Assembly (NCBI GenBank): GCA_009760855.2 | Contig: WPIO01000156.1 | Span: 565,501-629,500 of the forward strand | Direction: 5' to 3' | Length of the DNA stretch: 64,000 nucleotides | Source of the DNA: Cristatella mucedo | Lineage: Eukaryota > Bryozoa > Phylactolaemata > Cristatellidae | Part shown: in pieces, positions 12,201 through 25,032 of the stretch | Numbering within the stretch: the stretch's first letter is position 1 | How the letters are laid out: every line of letters starts with the position of its first letter | Program-made: the position numbers and the translations under genes | The notes under the pieces: model-generated | What the model was told of the DNA's origin: nothing | What the model saw: only the letters and a program-made list of their open reading frames with translations | Database searches by the model: none

Positions 12201-15200
12201 ATTCTAACCCTGCGTATTACCGGAAGGCGTTTCCTCTGACTGTAAATCTGCCTAAATCAAGAGGCGATTGATAGCGGCTGCCGCTAGGGACCTGCATACA
12301 TGCGAGCCCATCCGCCGTGGGCAGTACAGCATAGCTGAGCTTCGCAGTGCTTCCGGTGTATTTTCGGTGTACTTTGAATGGGCACGGCTGCTCGCTTAGT
12401 GACAATCGGGCACTTTTCTGTCCTGGTGGCTTCCCCTCATCTCAATGCGTACGGGCCAAGCTCATTACCGCCGCTGTCCTGTAGTCCAATTGGATTTTTC
12501 CAGAAATTTACATCAGGTGCAAAGTTGGCATGGTATTGGCTGTCTCGTGACCACGTGGCTACGTGCTACTGCTCGGAGTAAGAGACAGGAACCAAATTCG
12601 CGGACGTTGGCTTGCTCACGGCGTCCTCGGCAGTGCGATCGCGGATGCGAGCGATCGTCGCAGCTCGTGCTCAGTGCCTAGCCTATTCTTTTTGCAGCTC
12701 AAGCTCTGTCACCCATTCTCCGGCAGACAACTAAGAGGCTACGTGACTATTTGGTCATAGTATGCACTGCCGAAACTAAACGCCGACGCTGGCGGGTTTG
12801 TGTCGTGGGCCGGTTAGTAGCGGGCTAGTGGCCAAGGCAAGCGTTATTACGGACATAGTTTGCGTCATTCATATATGGAAAAAACTAGGCCGAACACGTG
12901 GCGCTCGTAGCGATTTCAGCCGATGCAGAAAGGCTACCGATTACGCCTGAACCTCACATCACGGCTAGCTACCTGTAGGTGCCGCACTAATGCACGCAGG
13001 TACCCGACTATCGCAGGAATAATTCAGCAACGAACAGCGAAAAAACCTCAACTTAGTAAGTGAGTATCAATTGCATAAAGAAGTCTACACAACCGCGCTA
13101 GCGGATTATAGGCTATGAACGGCTGCAATCAAGTAAGCCGCGACGGCACACTAGATAAGGCGGTTGCTTTTCACGATCTCGCTCGCTTCCGAGGTCGTAG
13201 GTTCCAATCCTGTGGTGCGGAATTCTTTATTTCCGCTGCAAGCGGGGGTGATAGCCGTCAAGGCTCTTCTGTCGTCATGCAAAAGATGCTTTTAATTAGC
13301 TAGCATTTTTTTTACTTTTATGAATTTTTAAAACGACACCTTCTGTTGCCTAGAGCTCAAATCAGCTCAACTGCACAGGCCAATGCAAGGAAAGCAACTA
13401 TCTCAAGTAGCCTCCGCCATACATTATCACGCAAGCAATTCAGAAACAGCGAGTGATTAATATCAGTAAAAATCCGACTCCTTTAACATGCCGGCTTGTA
13501 TACGTTGCCCGAACCACGGTTTAACGGGAGGAACTCCCGTAACTCCGGCATGCACTACCCTTCCATTCCTCCCGTTTCTTGAGACAGCCCAGTTTCCATA
13601 TGCTGATCATTAGAGCACAGAGAGTGGAAATTGGCTTGCAGATTAGCAACCTGAATATAACTAGGCAGTCGAAGTAACACTTAGCTGTTCTTCGCAGTCT
13701 TCGCTTCGGTCTCCCGTTTCCGTAGACGAGAAGTCTCTTGGTTGAGCTACTGGCACTGCAGCCCGAACTCGTCCGTAAGGTTGACTTCGGTTCTTTGTTG
13801 ACCCTTAATCTTTGTGCTCGGTCGCTCCTTTTCGCTATTCTCTCGTAGCCAAGGATAAATGGACGCCTTTGCGTCCTGAGTCCGCCAGATTCGCTTGAAG
13901 CCATTGGCTGATGTAGCCTTTGCCCTGGCATATCAGCCTGACGTATGGATTAATTTAGCAGGTTAGTAGACCGGCTTTCAGGATCGTAACGTTCACTTGT
14001 GCTGCCGCTACTAGCGTGATTTTATTGCAGCCTTTGAGCAGGTAACTCTAAGTAGGTTCATTGTTGTTAAGTTAAACTTGTCGAGAGCTCCAACGTAAAT
14101 AAGTCGTAGCAGTTTTTCATGTCTCGGTCATCGCCCTAGTTGCTCTCGATGCCCTAGCTTGACAGATGAGTACATAAAAACTCCCGTTCGCTACCGTTAA
14201 GAGCCTCTCCTTTTAAGACTGGAGGACATATAACCGCTGCTAATATCTACTTAATGGCTCGGCCGCCGCAGAAGGTAATGTACCTTCAAGTCCACAAAGC
14301 CACAGCTAGCTTGAGCCCTTACGCCAGATAGTTCTGTTTATATCACATTAAAAGCCTGCGTGGCTTTTGCTTCGCATTCGGCATTGCAAACAAACTTCAT
14401 CTCACGCAGCAGATGTAACGCATTAGGCATAGCTGAGTCGGGATTGTGGCGTGGCCCTTTGCGTTCTCGTTAGCGGCCATTTAACAGGCAGAATTCAAGA
14501 GACTTTCCTACAACTGCTCAACGCCAATTTAGTGTCATGCCTGTTATGCAGCATTTAGCCCGCCCGAAAAAGGCTGGTCTTACATGAGCAGCGTGCGGCC
14601 TCAACATTTCCGATCAGAATAAGACTGCAAACGCAGCGCTCGTACCGGTGCTAATCTCGGCAGCCGCGCGTCAAATGCGGACGATGCCACAACCTCGTAG
14701 CACGGCTGGATACTTTTAGTTGCTTCAGTAACGCACGCTGGTATACCGACAGTACCAAGATACTGAGAGTGACAAAGGCCGCCCATATCTTAGGATATAA
14801 AGGCCGTATTACATAATTAAGACAACCCTGCTTGACAGCAGCACATGGCTACACGCGTTTAATAACGGCCATAGCGTACTTTAGTGGGTATCCGGCACAG
14901 AATTCAAATCATCTAAAACGCCAACCTCAAATCTTGAATCAAAACTCCCCACCTATTTCAGGGCACCGGCTTCAAATATGGCATTCGCTGTAAGCTATCG
15001 CATACGCGAATAATCGTGAATAATTATGAAACTTGATCGGCCGCTTTAGTTAGCTCAGCCGTTTCTCTGGGCATACGAGTTTAAACCAAACCTCAGCAAC
15101 GCCTGATGGCTGACTGTTCACATAATTTAAAACCTGGCAAGTGAGCTGCAGACTCAATGAGTGGTAATGATTTATTTAAACATACTGCTCTTAGGTTTGA

Positions 15201-15860
15201 TAAACTGACCTCTTGACAGAGCGAAGGCTGGATACCATGGAGTTTCTTACCGACACGCCGAACAAGACCTGCCGGTAGGTAGGTATATATTAATAGCGAC
15301 AATGCACATTAAGCTAATAATTTCGTGCTGGCAGTAGTATATCAGATGATAGTTCGTGAACAGTCACTGCGGATATACTAGCCGAACACTTGAAGGCGTC
15401 ATGAAGAAGTCAGAGAAAGGTCCAACCTGCACTAGGAGTCATCCTGAGGCAACTCTCTAGTGTGGGTAGAATGTTAGGCACGGAGCAAATTACCACAGCG
15501 TCATATAGGTGATAGGTGGTTAGCTGAACAGGAAGCGAAACTTACATATAGGTGAGAATCGAGAAGCTGCCTGGATGCATCCGAAGCTAAGCATGCGATC
15601 GCCTAGCAAGCTTCAAGCAGCGGCTTCCACTCCTTCATTAATAGCAAAACGCCATTTAGCTGAGTAGCTCCACTGAGTGCTCGTCGATGCTCGCTTGGAT
15701 GTAATTCATACGGATGTTGGCTGCAATGGCAGGGTTAGGTGTGTGTGGAGAAGCTTTTGTAAAGGAGGGCTTTGGCAGGCAGCCGCCATGAAATTTGGTA
15801 GAACGCAACCTGAGCCAGCATCCTGCACCTCTGCCAGCTTCCAGAGGGCCGCCGGAAAAT
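12201..15860. other. Relatively GC-rich unclassified region
   Basis: Base composition is visibly richer in G and C, with more CpG, than the A+T-rich DNA on either side. The region contains a SINE-2 copy (13133-13325) but none of the LINE families. The longest open frame (13521-13931, minus) is basic and low in hydrophobic residues, without a recognised domain. It may be an old transposon or a different isochore; I cannot classify it. Confidence 0.4.
13133..13325 (+). mobile_element. SINE-2, second copy
   Basis: It aligns with 6632-6818 over the tRNA-like head (GCACACTAGATAAGGCGGTT; B box decayed to GGTTCCAATCC) and the body (GGCTCTTCTGTCGTCATGCA), and ends in a T-rich tail. Confidence 0.75.
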
Positions 15861-16800
15861 GACTAAATCAGCATTTTAAGTATGTGGTAAATTGCACATT
15901 AATAGAAAGCAATACATTCTGAAGCCGCACAGAAAATCAGCATTGTCTTATGAAAAGAAATTGTTAATCAAAAGAGTCAGTCGCACTATCCTGTAAGTAT
16001 GGTAAATATTTTGAAAGATGGCAAGCTGATTTCTAGTTTTCCATGCACTCGTTGCATTTTTGTGTATCCGTTTGAATGACGTTATAATAGCCAGCTCTTC
16101 TTGCCTAAACTTGAATAGAGAACAGAGGGTAAAATTGAATTGTTTATACGACAGTAGCTAACTGAGTTTAGTGCTGAGTTGGCGGTTAGATATATCTGCG
16201 TAGTTCAACTGTAACTTTCGTAGCAGGACAGAGACAGCAATGGAACTGTGCATGACTTACTCGAGCATAGTAAATAGTTGGAATGGCAAGATGAAGTATA
16301 ACACTTCGTAAACTATATCAGTTAATAGAAATCTTCAAACCTGTCTTCATAATCTTCCCATGGATTATACAATTTATTCTGCCACATCTTCCACGAGCCT
16401 TATAAGGATGTAACTTATATGCCGAAGGACTAACAGTGTGAATTTTGCCTCTCGGTGCGGCATAAATGCTCTGCCACATTTTTTTTTACTTAGAACCGAT
16501 CAAATAAATGCTCCACAAATTGATATAAAAAATTATGACAGAGCAGCTCGGCCACTTTCAGCTGATAATCTGCTTCGTGTGGAAAGTTCTCGATAGATTT
16601 TTTCTGCCTGGAGCTAGAAAGCTGAGAAAAAGTCACTGTTTGAGGGCTGTGCTGCATAAGTGCAGCTCAAGTGCCTCCGGGATATGCCTGGTCGATCTGT
16701 GCGTTCGTACCCTGATGTTGTAACTAAGCCGTCTTAGTATCAGCGTGAATATTGTAAAAATAATAATAAATATAATGCAGTGCTGGACTTGGTGGCAATG
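15861..16800. other. No recognised feature
   Basis: The sequence is A+T-rich with short open frames only. Confidence 0.4.
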
Positions 16801-17115
16801 TCTGAAGGTCGCACATCCAGCTGCTTTATAAATTTTAAGTTAGGATGTGTCGCTATCTCATCTTACACTGAGTTATCAGGTTTGAAGAGCCTGCGAGCTA
16901 AACGCACTGTCTTGAGAGGATTTCATTTTTATTTGAGGCACAGCTAGGCGACTTGAGTAAGAAAAGCTCAGGGTACGGTGCTTAGCAATATTGCAAATTG
17001 TTTCTGATAGGTGAGAAGCTTGAGCATGGAAATACCAAAACGTGTTACCAAATTTTAAATCAACCTGCTACTTAGTAGACAGCCAGTGCACGCCTGTAGC
17101 ATGTGCGATTGCCTT
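16801..17115 (-). mobile_element. Very old antisense LINE-A relic
   Basis: Weak but collinear similarity to other antisense LINE-A copies: GCGAGCTAAACGCACTGTC (compare the CGAACTAAATGCACGGTC block at 27507) and later AGACAGCCAGTGCACGCCTG (compare GGGAGCCAGTGCAGGTCGG at 27693). Confidence 0.5.
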
Positions 17116-20100
17116 ACTGCTGATTTGTCTGACTTAAAAAATGTTGAATCGCAATCTATGACCTTTTTAAAAAATATTCCAAAGTGTCTGCATGCGATTT
17201 GGCTACATGATGATGTCACAGCAAAAAAAAAATTGTGGTATACGCTTACTTCTGTCTAGTTCTACCCTGTTATAACCTACTTCAACAAAGCACATGTACC
17301 ACTAATGATGGCCATCCAGGGCCGATTTGTAAGGAAGATAAAGTGCTGCTATTCTGTCACACCCTTATTAGCACCCATGTACCGAGCAGCTAGGTCGGGG
17401 TGGAATCAGGATACGGTGGAAACAGTAGACTGCACCGCTTATGGTATTCAGCAGGCTAGACAAGCCTTCAAGATAAATGAGGAGCTAATTAGCTTTGCAA
17501 TACAAAGTGAGCCAGCAGTCCTTGGCAATAACCAGGACTGTACAGGGAAAAAAGAGTGACGCAGTATCTATGCTCTGCAACTCAATGCCGTCCCCATAAC
17601 AGCGATCTCAAAGAGTTGGTTGTCATCACTTCGGTTGCTAAATGCCTGAATGATTGAAAATGCAGCCCCTCAATCAATCCTCAGACGTATTGGTCTGAAT
17701 GTACCATGCAAGACGTCAAAATTGGCAACAACAAACTTTCAGAAAGAAATTTACGATAAAACCCACTTAGATGGCATCACTAGATACGATTTGATAAAAA
17801 AAAAATTAAGTTCTATGTTAAGCCAAGTCGCTTTGCCAATTACTTATTGTGCTAACCTCGCTAGACACATTAGATTGAGCATCTTCCATAAGTCGCTTTT
17901 CAGCTACCCTGTCCATACCGAAAATCTTTTGAAGTTCAGGCCTATGTGAACCAACAGCCTAGGCGTCATTGACTTCCAGGTTAAACAATCAGACGGAAAA
18001 GCAATAGGGTAATCGCGGTGATTACAGTAATCACCAGCCATCTATACTTTCAATAGGCAGGGAAAGTAAATGAATATATTGTATGCAAGGTCCTGCACCG
18101 GCTTTGTGAGTAACTGACAGCCAGTCGGTTTGATAACGTTGTGGTGCAAAGAAGATAACAGCCTCCCACAAGATTTGAAAGAAGTTTATAATTTGCAATC
18201 TTCGTTATGAAACGTGCTCTCTGATTCAAAGTTTATCTTCAACCTGCGCCTGAAAGCATTTAATATTTGTGAGAAGACTTCTCATTAGCACTTTAAGGGG
18301 TTACGTATTTTAAGGATCAGGGAGACGATAGCTAAAGAGCCGGTCTCTGGCTTTCACTCTTGCAGCCGGACTGCCATTGCCAGGTGATCGGGGCTATGCC
18401 TTTGCCAAGCTTAGTGCCTCAAATAATTGATCTCGATTCTCCAATTGAATGGAATCCGATTGAATTCTCCATATCCCTGGAACAGAGTTTTTCCTCAGTG
18501 TTTCCATGGGCACACAGTTTCTCCTGCATTAGAGTGAACCCGTATAGCTTTTGCGCTCAAAGTTCACTGGGATTGTTTGCTACTAATCATACTCGATCTT
18601 TATTGGCTCATTAGATGTGAGTGCTAAGAGTTCATCTGCGCTTACTTGCTTCCGTGTTATTTTGTGATTATTTGCGTAATCTTATTAATAAAAAAACTCG
18701 GGGTGCATATTCATTCATCGCAACCTCAACTTGGTTTACATAAGTTTGTGAAGTTACCCATGGATGTTAATTGTCTTGTACTAGTACAAATGCATCATCG
18801 TTCATGTTTTGGTTAGATACATGTCTGCTTTTCTGCACTTTTCTCAATAGTCGTTTAAGCACTAGTCCGGTTTTAGACTAGCATTGTACCTAGTAGAAAA
18901 TGAGCTCTTTTCTTGAGCTAGTCTTTGAATAGGAATGTCTTGCAGTACAGTGGTTCCATAACGTCTAATTAATTTCTCAATCACGATAAATGCCTAAGAC
19001 ACTGACATACTGCCAACGACCATTATTTTTATTTGTTGCAATAGCTGCAAAAGCGCAACCGTTTTGGGTAGCAAAAATTACTATAAAAATCTTGATAGAA
19101 TTCATCGCCAAGGTGCTCGTTTTTGTGAAATTAAGTAATGTTCCTAAAGGAGCGGCTCTCTAAACATAGAATACATCTAAGGTGCATTTCAGTTACCCGA
19201 AAATTGAACTATATAGGGAAGCATACAAGAAGGTAAATTTTACGTTTATTACAAGTGCTGGTCGACTATCTTGTTGATTCTAGTGTAAAAATGATAGTTT
19301 ACTGGGGTTCGGACTTGCCACTATGTCATTATTGCAGTAGTAACTTATGGTTGAACGTGCTGGGGCAAAGCATCACCAGGAAGCATGTCTTGGCAGCTGA
19401 AAAAGAAAGGAAACCTTAAATCATGCACAGCTTATATCAAGTTTGAGAAAACCGACCTCTTACTAATAATTCCTTTTTTTAGAGATCCTATCTTAGTTTA
19501 AATAAATAACCTACGTTGCCAACCACCAAGTAAGCACTGTTCTAACCTGGCTAGTCTGGGAAGAGAGTTTGCGATAAGTGCTTTGCCCAAGTGTACATAG
19601 CATGCAGTGAAAAGCAAACAAGCAGCATGTAAGGAGATAAGAAGATAAAGAGGGTGCAGAGTTCTCGCGTGCCTTGGGCTAGTAGCATTAGCCTGACAAG
19701 CAAGCCAGCACATGTGTACAAGAGCTGAACCACCACCATTGAGCGTACGTTGGAATTTATTAAGGAACACAAAACAGGTACGTACTAAGTAGGAAGTGCA
19801 TTTTTTTTAATTATCTCAAACCAGGAGGTTAGAGCGACTGGATAAGGTAGATCGTATCGAGAACTCTATGTGAATCAACCCAAGTTTATTTGAAGATGAC
19901 GCTAGGCTCAGTCATTGCCTTGCTCGATGGTTGTGACCTTTTAAGTGACTTTATAAATCCGAGCCTTGATCAGACGTGAACTAACAATATTGATGTTCCG
20001 TAGCTACTGAACTAACTTGATAGGGTTAAGCTGTATTGCAGACTGACGTAAGTGGCACTTCAGCGGCATAAGGCCCGAGTTGGCTTTGTGCTTTAAAATT

Positions 20101-20435
20101 GATTGGGAAGTCATGGGGGCTTATTAGTTTGGTCTGGTGGTGAGGCTGGCTTTGATGCACTTAGCCAGGCGCCGAAGAGTGGACTGTCATTGCTGCTCTT
20201 AGATCGGTTTAGCATGACGCAAGCTTCTCAGTTGTGAGCGACTGAGCATTTCAAGGCTGTAGCCATGATTTGAGTATTTTCCGTGGGGAACCCAAGGGGA
20301 GGCAACAGAAAAAGCCACAGCACTGGGCCACGGTTAACCACTTGAGTGCATCATCGTGAGATCTTTTGAAAGTTCTATGTGATGCACGAGGTGTTCAAAA
20401 CTTCAAAACCTAAGATTTTAGATATTAAAACCAAT
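17116..20435. other. No firm feature; possible LINE traces
   Basis: Open frames at 17305-17559 and 17650-17949 have no recognised domain. The stretch 17855-17935 vaguely recalls the LINE-A C-terminal region (GAGCATC then CGCTTTTCA), but not convincingly. Confidence 0.35.
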
Positions 20436-20870
20436 GGTTTCATGCATTTGTGACTTCCTGTCTAGATTTCTCTAACTCAAAGCTCGCTGGTCTGCTGGAC
20501 CATTCAACCAGTCGTAGAAGTTGCTATAGCAATCTGCAGCTAGGTTAGTGAGTCGCCAGCAGGCCTGATGCCACATCATACTACTTCTTGCTGAAAAACA
20601 GTGGTTCCAAATCAAGTGGCGAAATGTCTTAAAATTCCCATCACTCCCTTTAAGTTCTTCATGTTCTGGTTCTAGCCTAATTATCAAAAATGCTTACCAG
20701 CTAGGCTAGGGCATCCTACCACTTTACTTTGTGACTATAATCATTTAGATATACCTGGTATGGAACCTCTAATCCATTTGAGACTATTTTTGTAGGATCT
20801 AAGCTCACTAAGCATGAATTTTATTACCTACTGGTGTCCCGTCACCCCTGATATGTCAAATGTTTACAAC
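20436..20870 (+). mobile_element. Old sense LINE-A relic (thumb and C-terminal region)
   Basis: CATGCATTTGTGACTTCCTG matches the LINE-A block encoding HAFVTSRLD. It is followed by GCTCGCTGGTCTGCTGG, GCAATCTGCAGCTAGGTTAG and, from about 20715, the block with ATACCTGGTATGGAACCTC corresponding to the YRYLVQTSNP region. Reading frames are destroyed. Confidence 0.6.
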
Positions 20871-21094
20871 AAGATGCAACCACAATTGCTTCTCGCAGCA
20901 TTTTCATAACAGTGATCGTTCCTTTGTATGCTTCCGAGTGTATTTGTTATGAATTTATCAGCAAATGATGTTGTTCACGTTGATTGTTTGCAAACTGCAA
21001 ATAGCCAAATTATTATGCTTCAATTAATGCGTAGGTAAATAGCTTAGAAAAATATTTAGCTTTGTATAATACTTACTACTAACATTTTGTTATA

Positions 21095-21520
21095 AGGACT
21101 TCCATCTTCCAGCACTGTAGCTCTCCAGGAGATTTAACGAAACTGCTCCAAAACACTGCCGCCTCAACCCGACAATGAGCAATGGCTGCTGAGGGTAAAC
21201 ATTCGGGTGCTCCTATATTATGCAAGATGGGTATCTAGCTATCTTGAACAAAGTTCAAAGCATCCAGAAACCATGTTTTTGCTACATCTAATTCAAAAGC
21301 CTAGACACCACTGACTAATGACTAAACGACATCTCTTGACAGGGCGGAATTAACGAAGAAGCTGAAAACAAGGCATTCTATCACAACATTTCGTGGGTCT
21401 TTGCGTTGAGGTCATATTGCATGCTCATGCCTGCCGACGTAGGCATGCTGCAACCAGCCTTACTGACGTGTGGACACTCCTTATCATCTTTAATCAAGCT
21501 GTGCTTGCTAACGTAAGATT
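21095..21520 (+). mobile_element. Old sense LINE-A relic (thumb end and 3'UTR)
   Basis: It contains CTGCTCCAAAACACTGCCGC (compare GTGCAAAACGCTGCAGC in other copies). The 3'UTR sequence GACATCTCTTGAC to GGCATGCTGCAACCAGCC follows, in the same order as other LINE-A 3' ends. Strongly diverged. Confidence 0.5.
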
Positions 21521-22539
21521 GAGAAAAATAATTCCCTACTCTGTTTTTATTATTAAGTTATTATTTTCATGAGTTACTACCAAAATCATGATCGCGAACT
21601 TTTTCCTCACACTTATTTTGTGTTTGCTATTAATAGTAAAACAATCGTACTTTCTTTAAAGTAAACGTCGAAATTTATTAGAATGAGATTCGTTTCTCCG
21701 AGGTTTATGAAAATATTTTGTTTCGGTATTTTACAGGCAATGAATTTACGTCGGCTCAAGACGCATCCTTATAACTTTAGTCTGAAAAGTGTGCTACTGT
21801 GCCTATCTTGGTTTGAGAGTAGTTAAAAATGACGTGTCTCAGTCTGTAACAGAAAAAGACTACCATTTTAAATGGTTTTTATTCAGGAGATTTCTGCATA
21901 ACACACTACAAAAACATTAATTGAATTTTGATCGGCATTTTTTAGCCAACAAACTTAATCTCACACAAGAAATGGAAAGCGAGGAGAAATCTGACTCAAG
22001 ATGGCAGTTGAGTGCTAAGACTCATAGAAGCAGGAGCTCTGGACAGCATAAAGTCAACTGATTAGTTTCACAGAAGGAATCAAGCACAGAGTGGACCCAA
22101 AACAAAAGAATTTAAGTGTCTTGAAATAGAAAAAGAAAGCACTAACGAACTGATGAGCACGTATCTGAGACTATAAAGCAGCAAGGCTTTACCCACTGAG
22201 ATAAAAAAAAAGTATTTATTTCGGTTTTTCTAAGCATTTAACCTGATCCCTATTTTTTGTGTGAAGGCATTTTTCTGAATTATCAAAGCGCAAGAGTGTG
22301 TAAGTTTATTAGCCTCAAGGAACATATATCCGCTCAGTGAATTGCATCTGGTTGACCAAATGAGTGTTTGAATACCTGTGTTAACTTTAAATTAGCTTTC
22401 GTTAGCTTGCTAGGGCTCTCATATATACTTGACATAGATGCTGTCATGTTGAAAGACATTGGACTGAAGTTTTGTCTTTACAACAAATCTTGTGCTGTTA
22501 TAACGTAATGGAACATATCTGTGTCTGAAACTCTACAAA
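21521..22539. other. No recognised feature
   Basis: A+T-rich non-coding sequence. Confidence 0.4.
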
Positions 22540-22760
22540 GATTATGTGGATGTTATGCAGGAGAGTTTGCATATCTCCCTCACATCCTAAGTGGCTTTAA
22601 GTAGCCAACACACTTCATCAAGAGGGATACATTACAGAGTTAGGAGACCATAGTAAGTAGGTAGTAGTAGTAGTTATATTACTAGCAGTAGTAGTCGTCG
22701 TATGAAGTACGTAGCAAGAAAGTAGCAGCTCAGGATCGCTGAAAAGGATGTGCCCTATCT
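22540..22760 (-). mobile_element. LINE-B 3' end, antisense, truncated
   Basis: CTACAAAGATTATGTGGATG and TTATGCAGGAGAGTTTGCAT are the reverse of the LINE-B 3' end, followed by GCAGCTCAGGATCGCTGAAA. A small TAG/GTA-rich expansion interrupts the middle. Confidence 0.8.
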
Positions 22761-22817
22761 GTTTAAAGGAGAGTCTTTGTTGGTGCTTAAGAATCCTTGA
22801 AGTGACTTTTACAATCT

Positions 22818-22977
22818 ATAAATATAAAAATAAAATAAATATAACTCATTTATATAGCGCCCCAAGAGAACTTAATCTCTATTCTGATGCTTCACATATG
22901 CCTCGGGGCTCGAGCCCGCGACCTCAGTCAGACCTTGGTCGGGGCAAGCACCTTAACCACTAGAACAAGCCAGCTCG
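22818..22977 (-). mobile_element. SINE-1, tRNA-derived with LINE-A-like tail
   Basis: Read on the minus strand it starts GAGCTGGCTTGTTCTAG, has a B-box-like GGCTCGAGCCC (22906-22917), and ends with GTGAAGCATC...TTAAGTTCTCTTGGGGCGC and an A/T tail. The 3' part is related to the LINE-A hairpin tail. Other copies are at 29490-29540, 35038-35165, 42557-42700, 49508-49665 and 62251-62402. Confidence 0.85.
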
Positions 22978-24887
22978 GCGACCTTCAGAGCAAAAGCTTT
23001 GGTCCCCATTGGTCTCTAAAATAAATATAATTTAAAAAATGAGCTAATAAATTTTGATCTGTTGTGAAGGCCATGCCAATACGTGTGAGGATATTTGTAG
23101 AAGTAATTGCACATCATAAGATGGGGATATCATATACAAAACCTTGTCATTTTACTATCGAATTTTAGTAATTGTTGACAGCGACTGTTGCATTAATAGT
23201 CTAATAATACACTAATAGTCCACTGCTATTAAAAAATGTACTGTTCTGATGCAGTGATATGCAGAGGATACGTAAGGCATACGCACCTCGTCTACCTTGA
23301 AGGCTCAGTACCCCTTGGTCTGGATTCTTATGCAAGGGCAACACACGGTAGTGGTTAGATTTGTTAATGTCCACAATCATTAGAAGTTTTACAGCAAAGT
23401 CAATTGCACAACTTGGACCTTTGTGGGTTCGTTATCATGCACTCGTTCAAATTGCACCGGGTTCATCTGCCAGGCAGCAACATTTACGATCAAACTGAGG
23501 GCCTCCATACTCTATTACAAACTGGCTGCAAATATTCACGGCTTTCGGGGTTTTCCACTGGTTACCCTATACATTTCTGCTGCCAAGCATAATATCACGT
23601 TCAAGCTAGGTTTATTCTTGTGCTCCCCTCTTAGCAGTGACAAGGTTCTTCTAATGTGGAGCAATTGCGGCCATGGCTGTTACTCTTGTTAAAAAGAAAT
23701 GAAAACCACATAAATGACATTTCACAAATACTAAAACAAATTTATATACCACCGTAACATAACTTAATTTATATTCAGGCCTTTTGCATATGCCATAGAT
23801 GCAAGTCCACAACATTCGTCATCGAACACATTTAGCTTGAACGATAGGACCTGGCGATCACCTGTAAGTGTAGGTCTAATCGCAAGATTCAATTGTACTC
23901 ATTTGGGAAGTAGAAGAATCTAACCTAAATTTGCATTTTTATCTGATCCCCTCAGAAACATTTTTATGTTATGATTTAACAGAAAGCGTCACATTTCCCA
24001 TGAAGTGAAGCCAGAAGATAGTGAGAATGTAGAAAGACTTTAGAATAAAAAACCTTGCATTTTTTTAGATACTAAATTGGCGACTTCTTCGTTGTAATTC
24101 TTACCACTTTCATTCTATGTGTATCTGATAGAGTCACCATAGCTAGGATAATTTGACTCACAAATTTAAAATTTAGCCGTAAAGTATAGATTAACGAATT
24201 TTCATTCAGACACTCTTATTTGGACGTTCCGTCACGCGTTTTTATGTCAGAATGCTGCCATAAGCTTATTCTACTAAACTAATTTGAAATGTTTCACACG
24301 AAATTCCAATTCAATTTTTAAGCAACTGCGTACTGCACGTCAAAAAAGATTTATCGTAGCGGGAGTTATGAACTGAGTAGGCTGGTAAAAAGGCTGGTAG
24401 ATATATAGAGGTCTGTAAAATCTCATTGAATAACAAATCTCAGCAATCTCACTGCGATAAACGTTAATTCAATCTCGCCGACCTAGTAACACCTGGTCAT
24501 TGGTCTAACGCTTAACAAGCGTTAGTTGTTTTACATGTATTACGCGGACGGATTATAACCGTTATTCCGACATGTAAAGGGGAGCCGATACAGCCTAATG
24601 TCACATGTTTTATTGAATTCAGTTGCATTCCATGAGCCGAATTATTGCTATCAGTAGTTGCCATATCAGCAATAATACCAATTGGGCTTTATTAAGTGAC
24701 GGTTTTATTCCTTAACCTGCGTATTAAGCGTATCTCCAAAATATAGGTTCTGCAATGACCTATTGTGATATGACAGCAATAATTCAACAAGACGTGATGT
24801 TCGTATTTGTAATTTCATCTACATTAACATATTTATATGTATGCTACAATTCTCTAGAACACTTCCTTAACCGTTTGCTTTTAAATT
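22978..24887. other. Gene-upstream region, nothing recognised
   Basis: This lies upstream of the CUB gene. There is no clear coding exon, SINE or LINE. A promoter presumably lies here or nearer exon 1, but I see no convincing TATA or initiator element. Confidence 0.35.
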
Positions 24888-24950
24888 TGATTTTTAGCAG
24901 GCTTTTTTGACCTGATTATTTTTCAAGATAAGCAGAACATCCGTACTGAG

Positions 24951-25032
24951 ATGGAGTGGAATCAATTTTGCACGTTCATTTTCGTCCTCCTGTTCACGTT
25001 CTCGTTAACCATTCCTGCTCGAGCTGATAATA
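24951..25032 (+). CDS. Exon 1: signal peptide of the CUB membrane protein
   Basis: This encodes 27 codons plus one base. A short N-terminal region (MEWNQ) is followed by a hydrophobic core (FIFVLLFTFSL) and a small-residue site (PARA|DN) typical of signal peptidase cleavage near residue 25. The donor is A|GTAAGT at 25033, phase 1, which joins in frame to exon 2. A TGA at 24888-24890 is in frame upstream, so this ATG is the only start available in the exon. A TTTTTAGCAG sequence at 24891-24900 could be the acceptor of a 5'UTR intron. Confidence 0.75.

Noticed and set aside
13521-13931. 136-codon open frame on the minus strand
   Set aside because: It lies in the GC-rich block where stops are rarer. 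Composition is arginine/serine-rich without motifs, so it is probably chance.
17650-17949. 99-codon open frame on the + strand
   Set aside because: No domain recognised; weak resemblance to decayed LINE-A at its end; no splice context.
22655-22720. CRISPR-like short repeats (GTAGTAGTAG)
   Set aside because: It is a trinucleotide expansion inside a LINE-B fragment in eukaryotic DNA, with no spacers.
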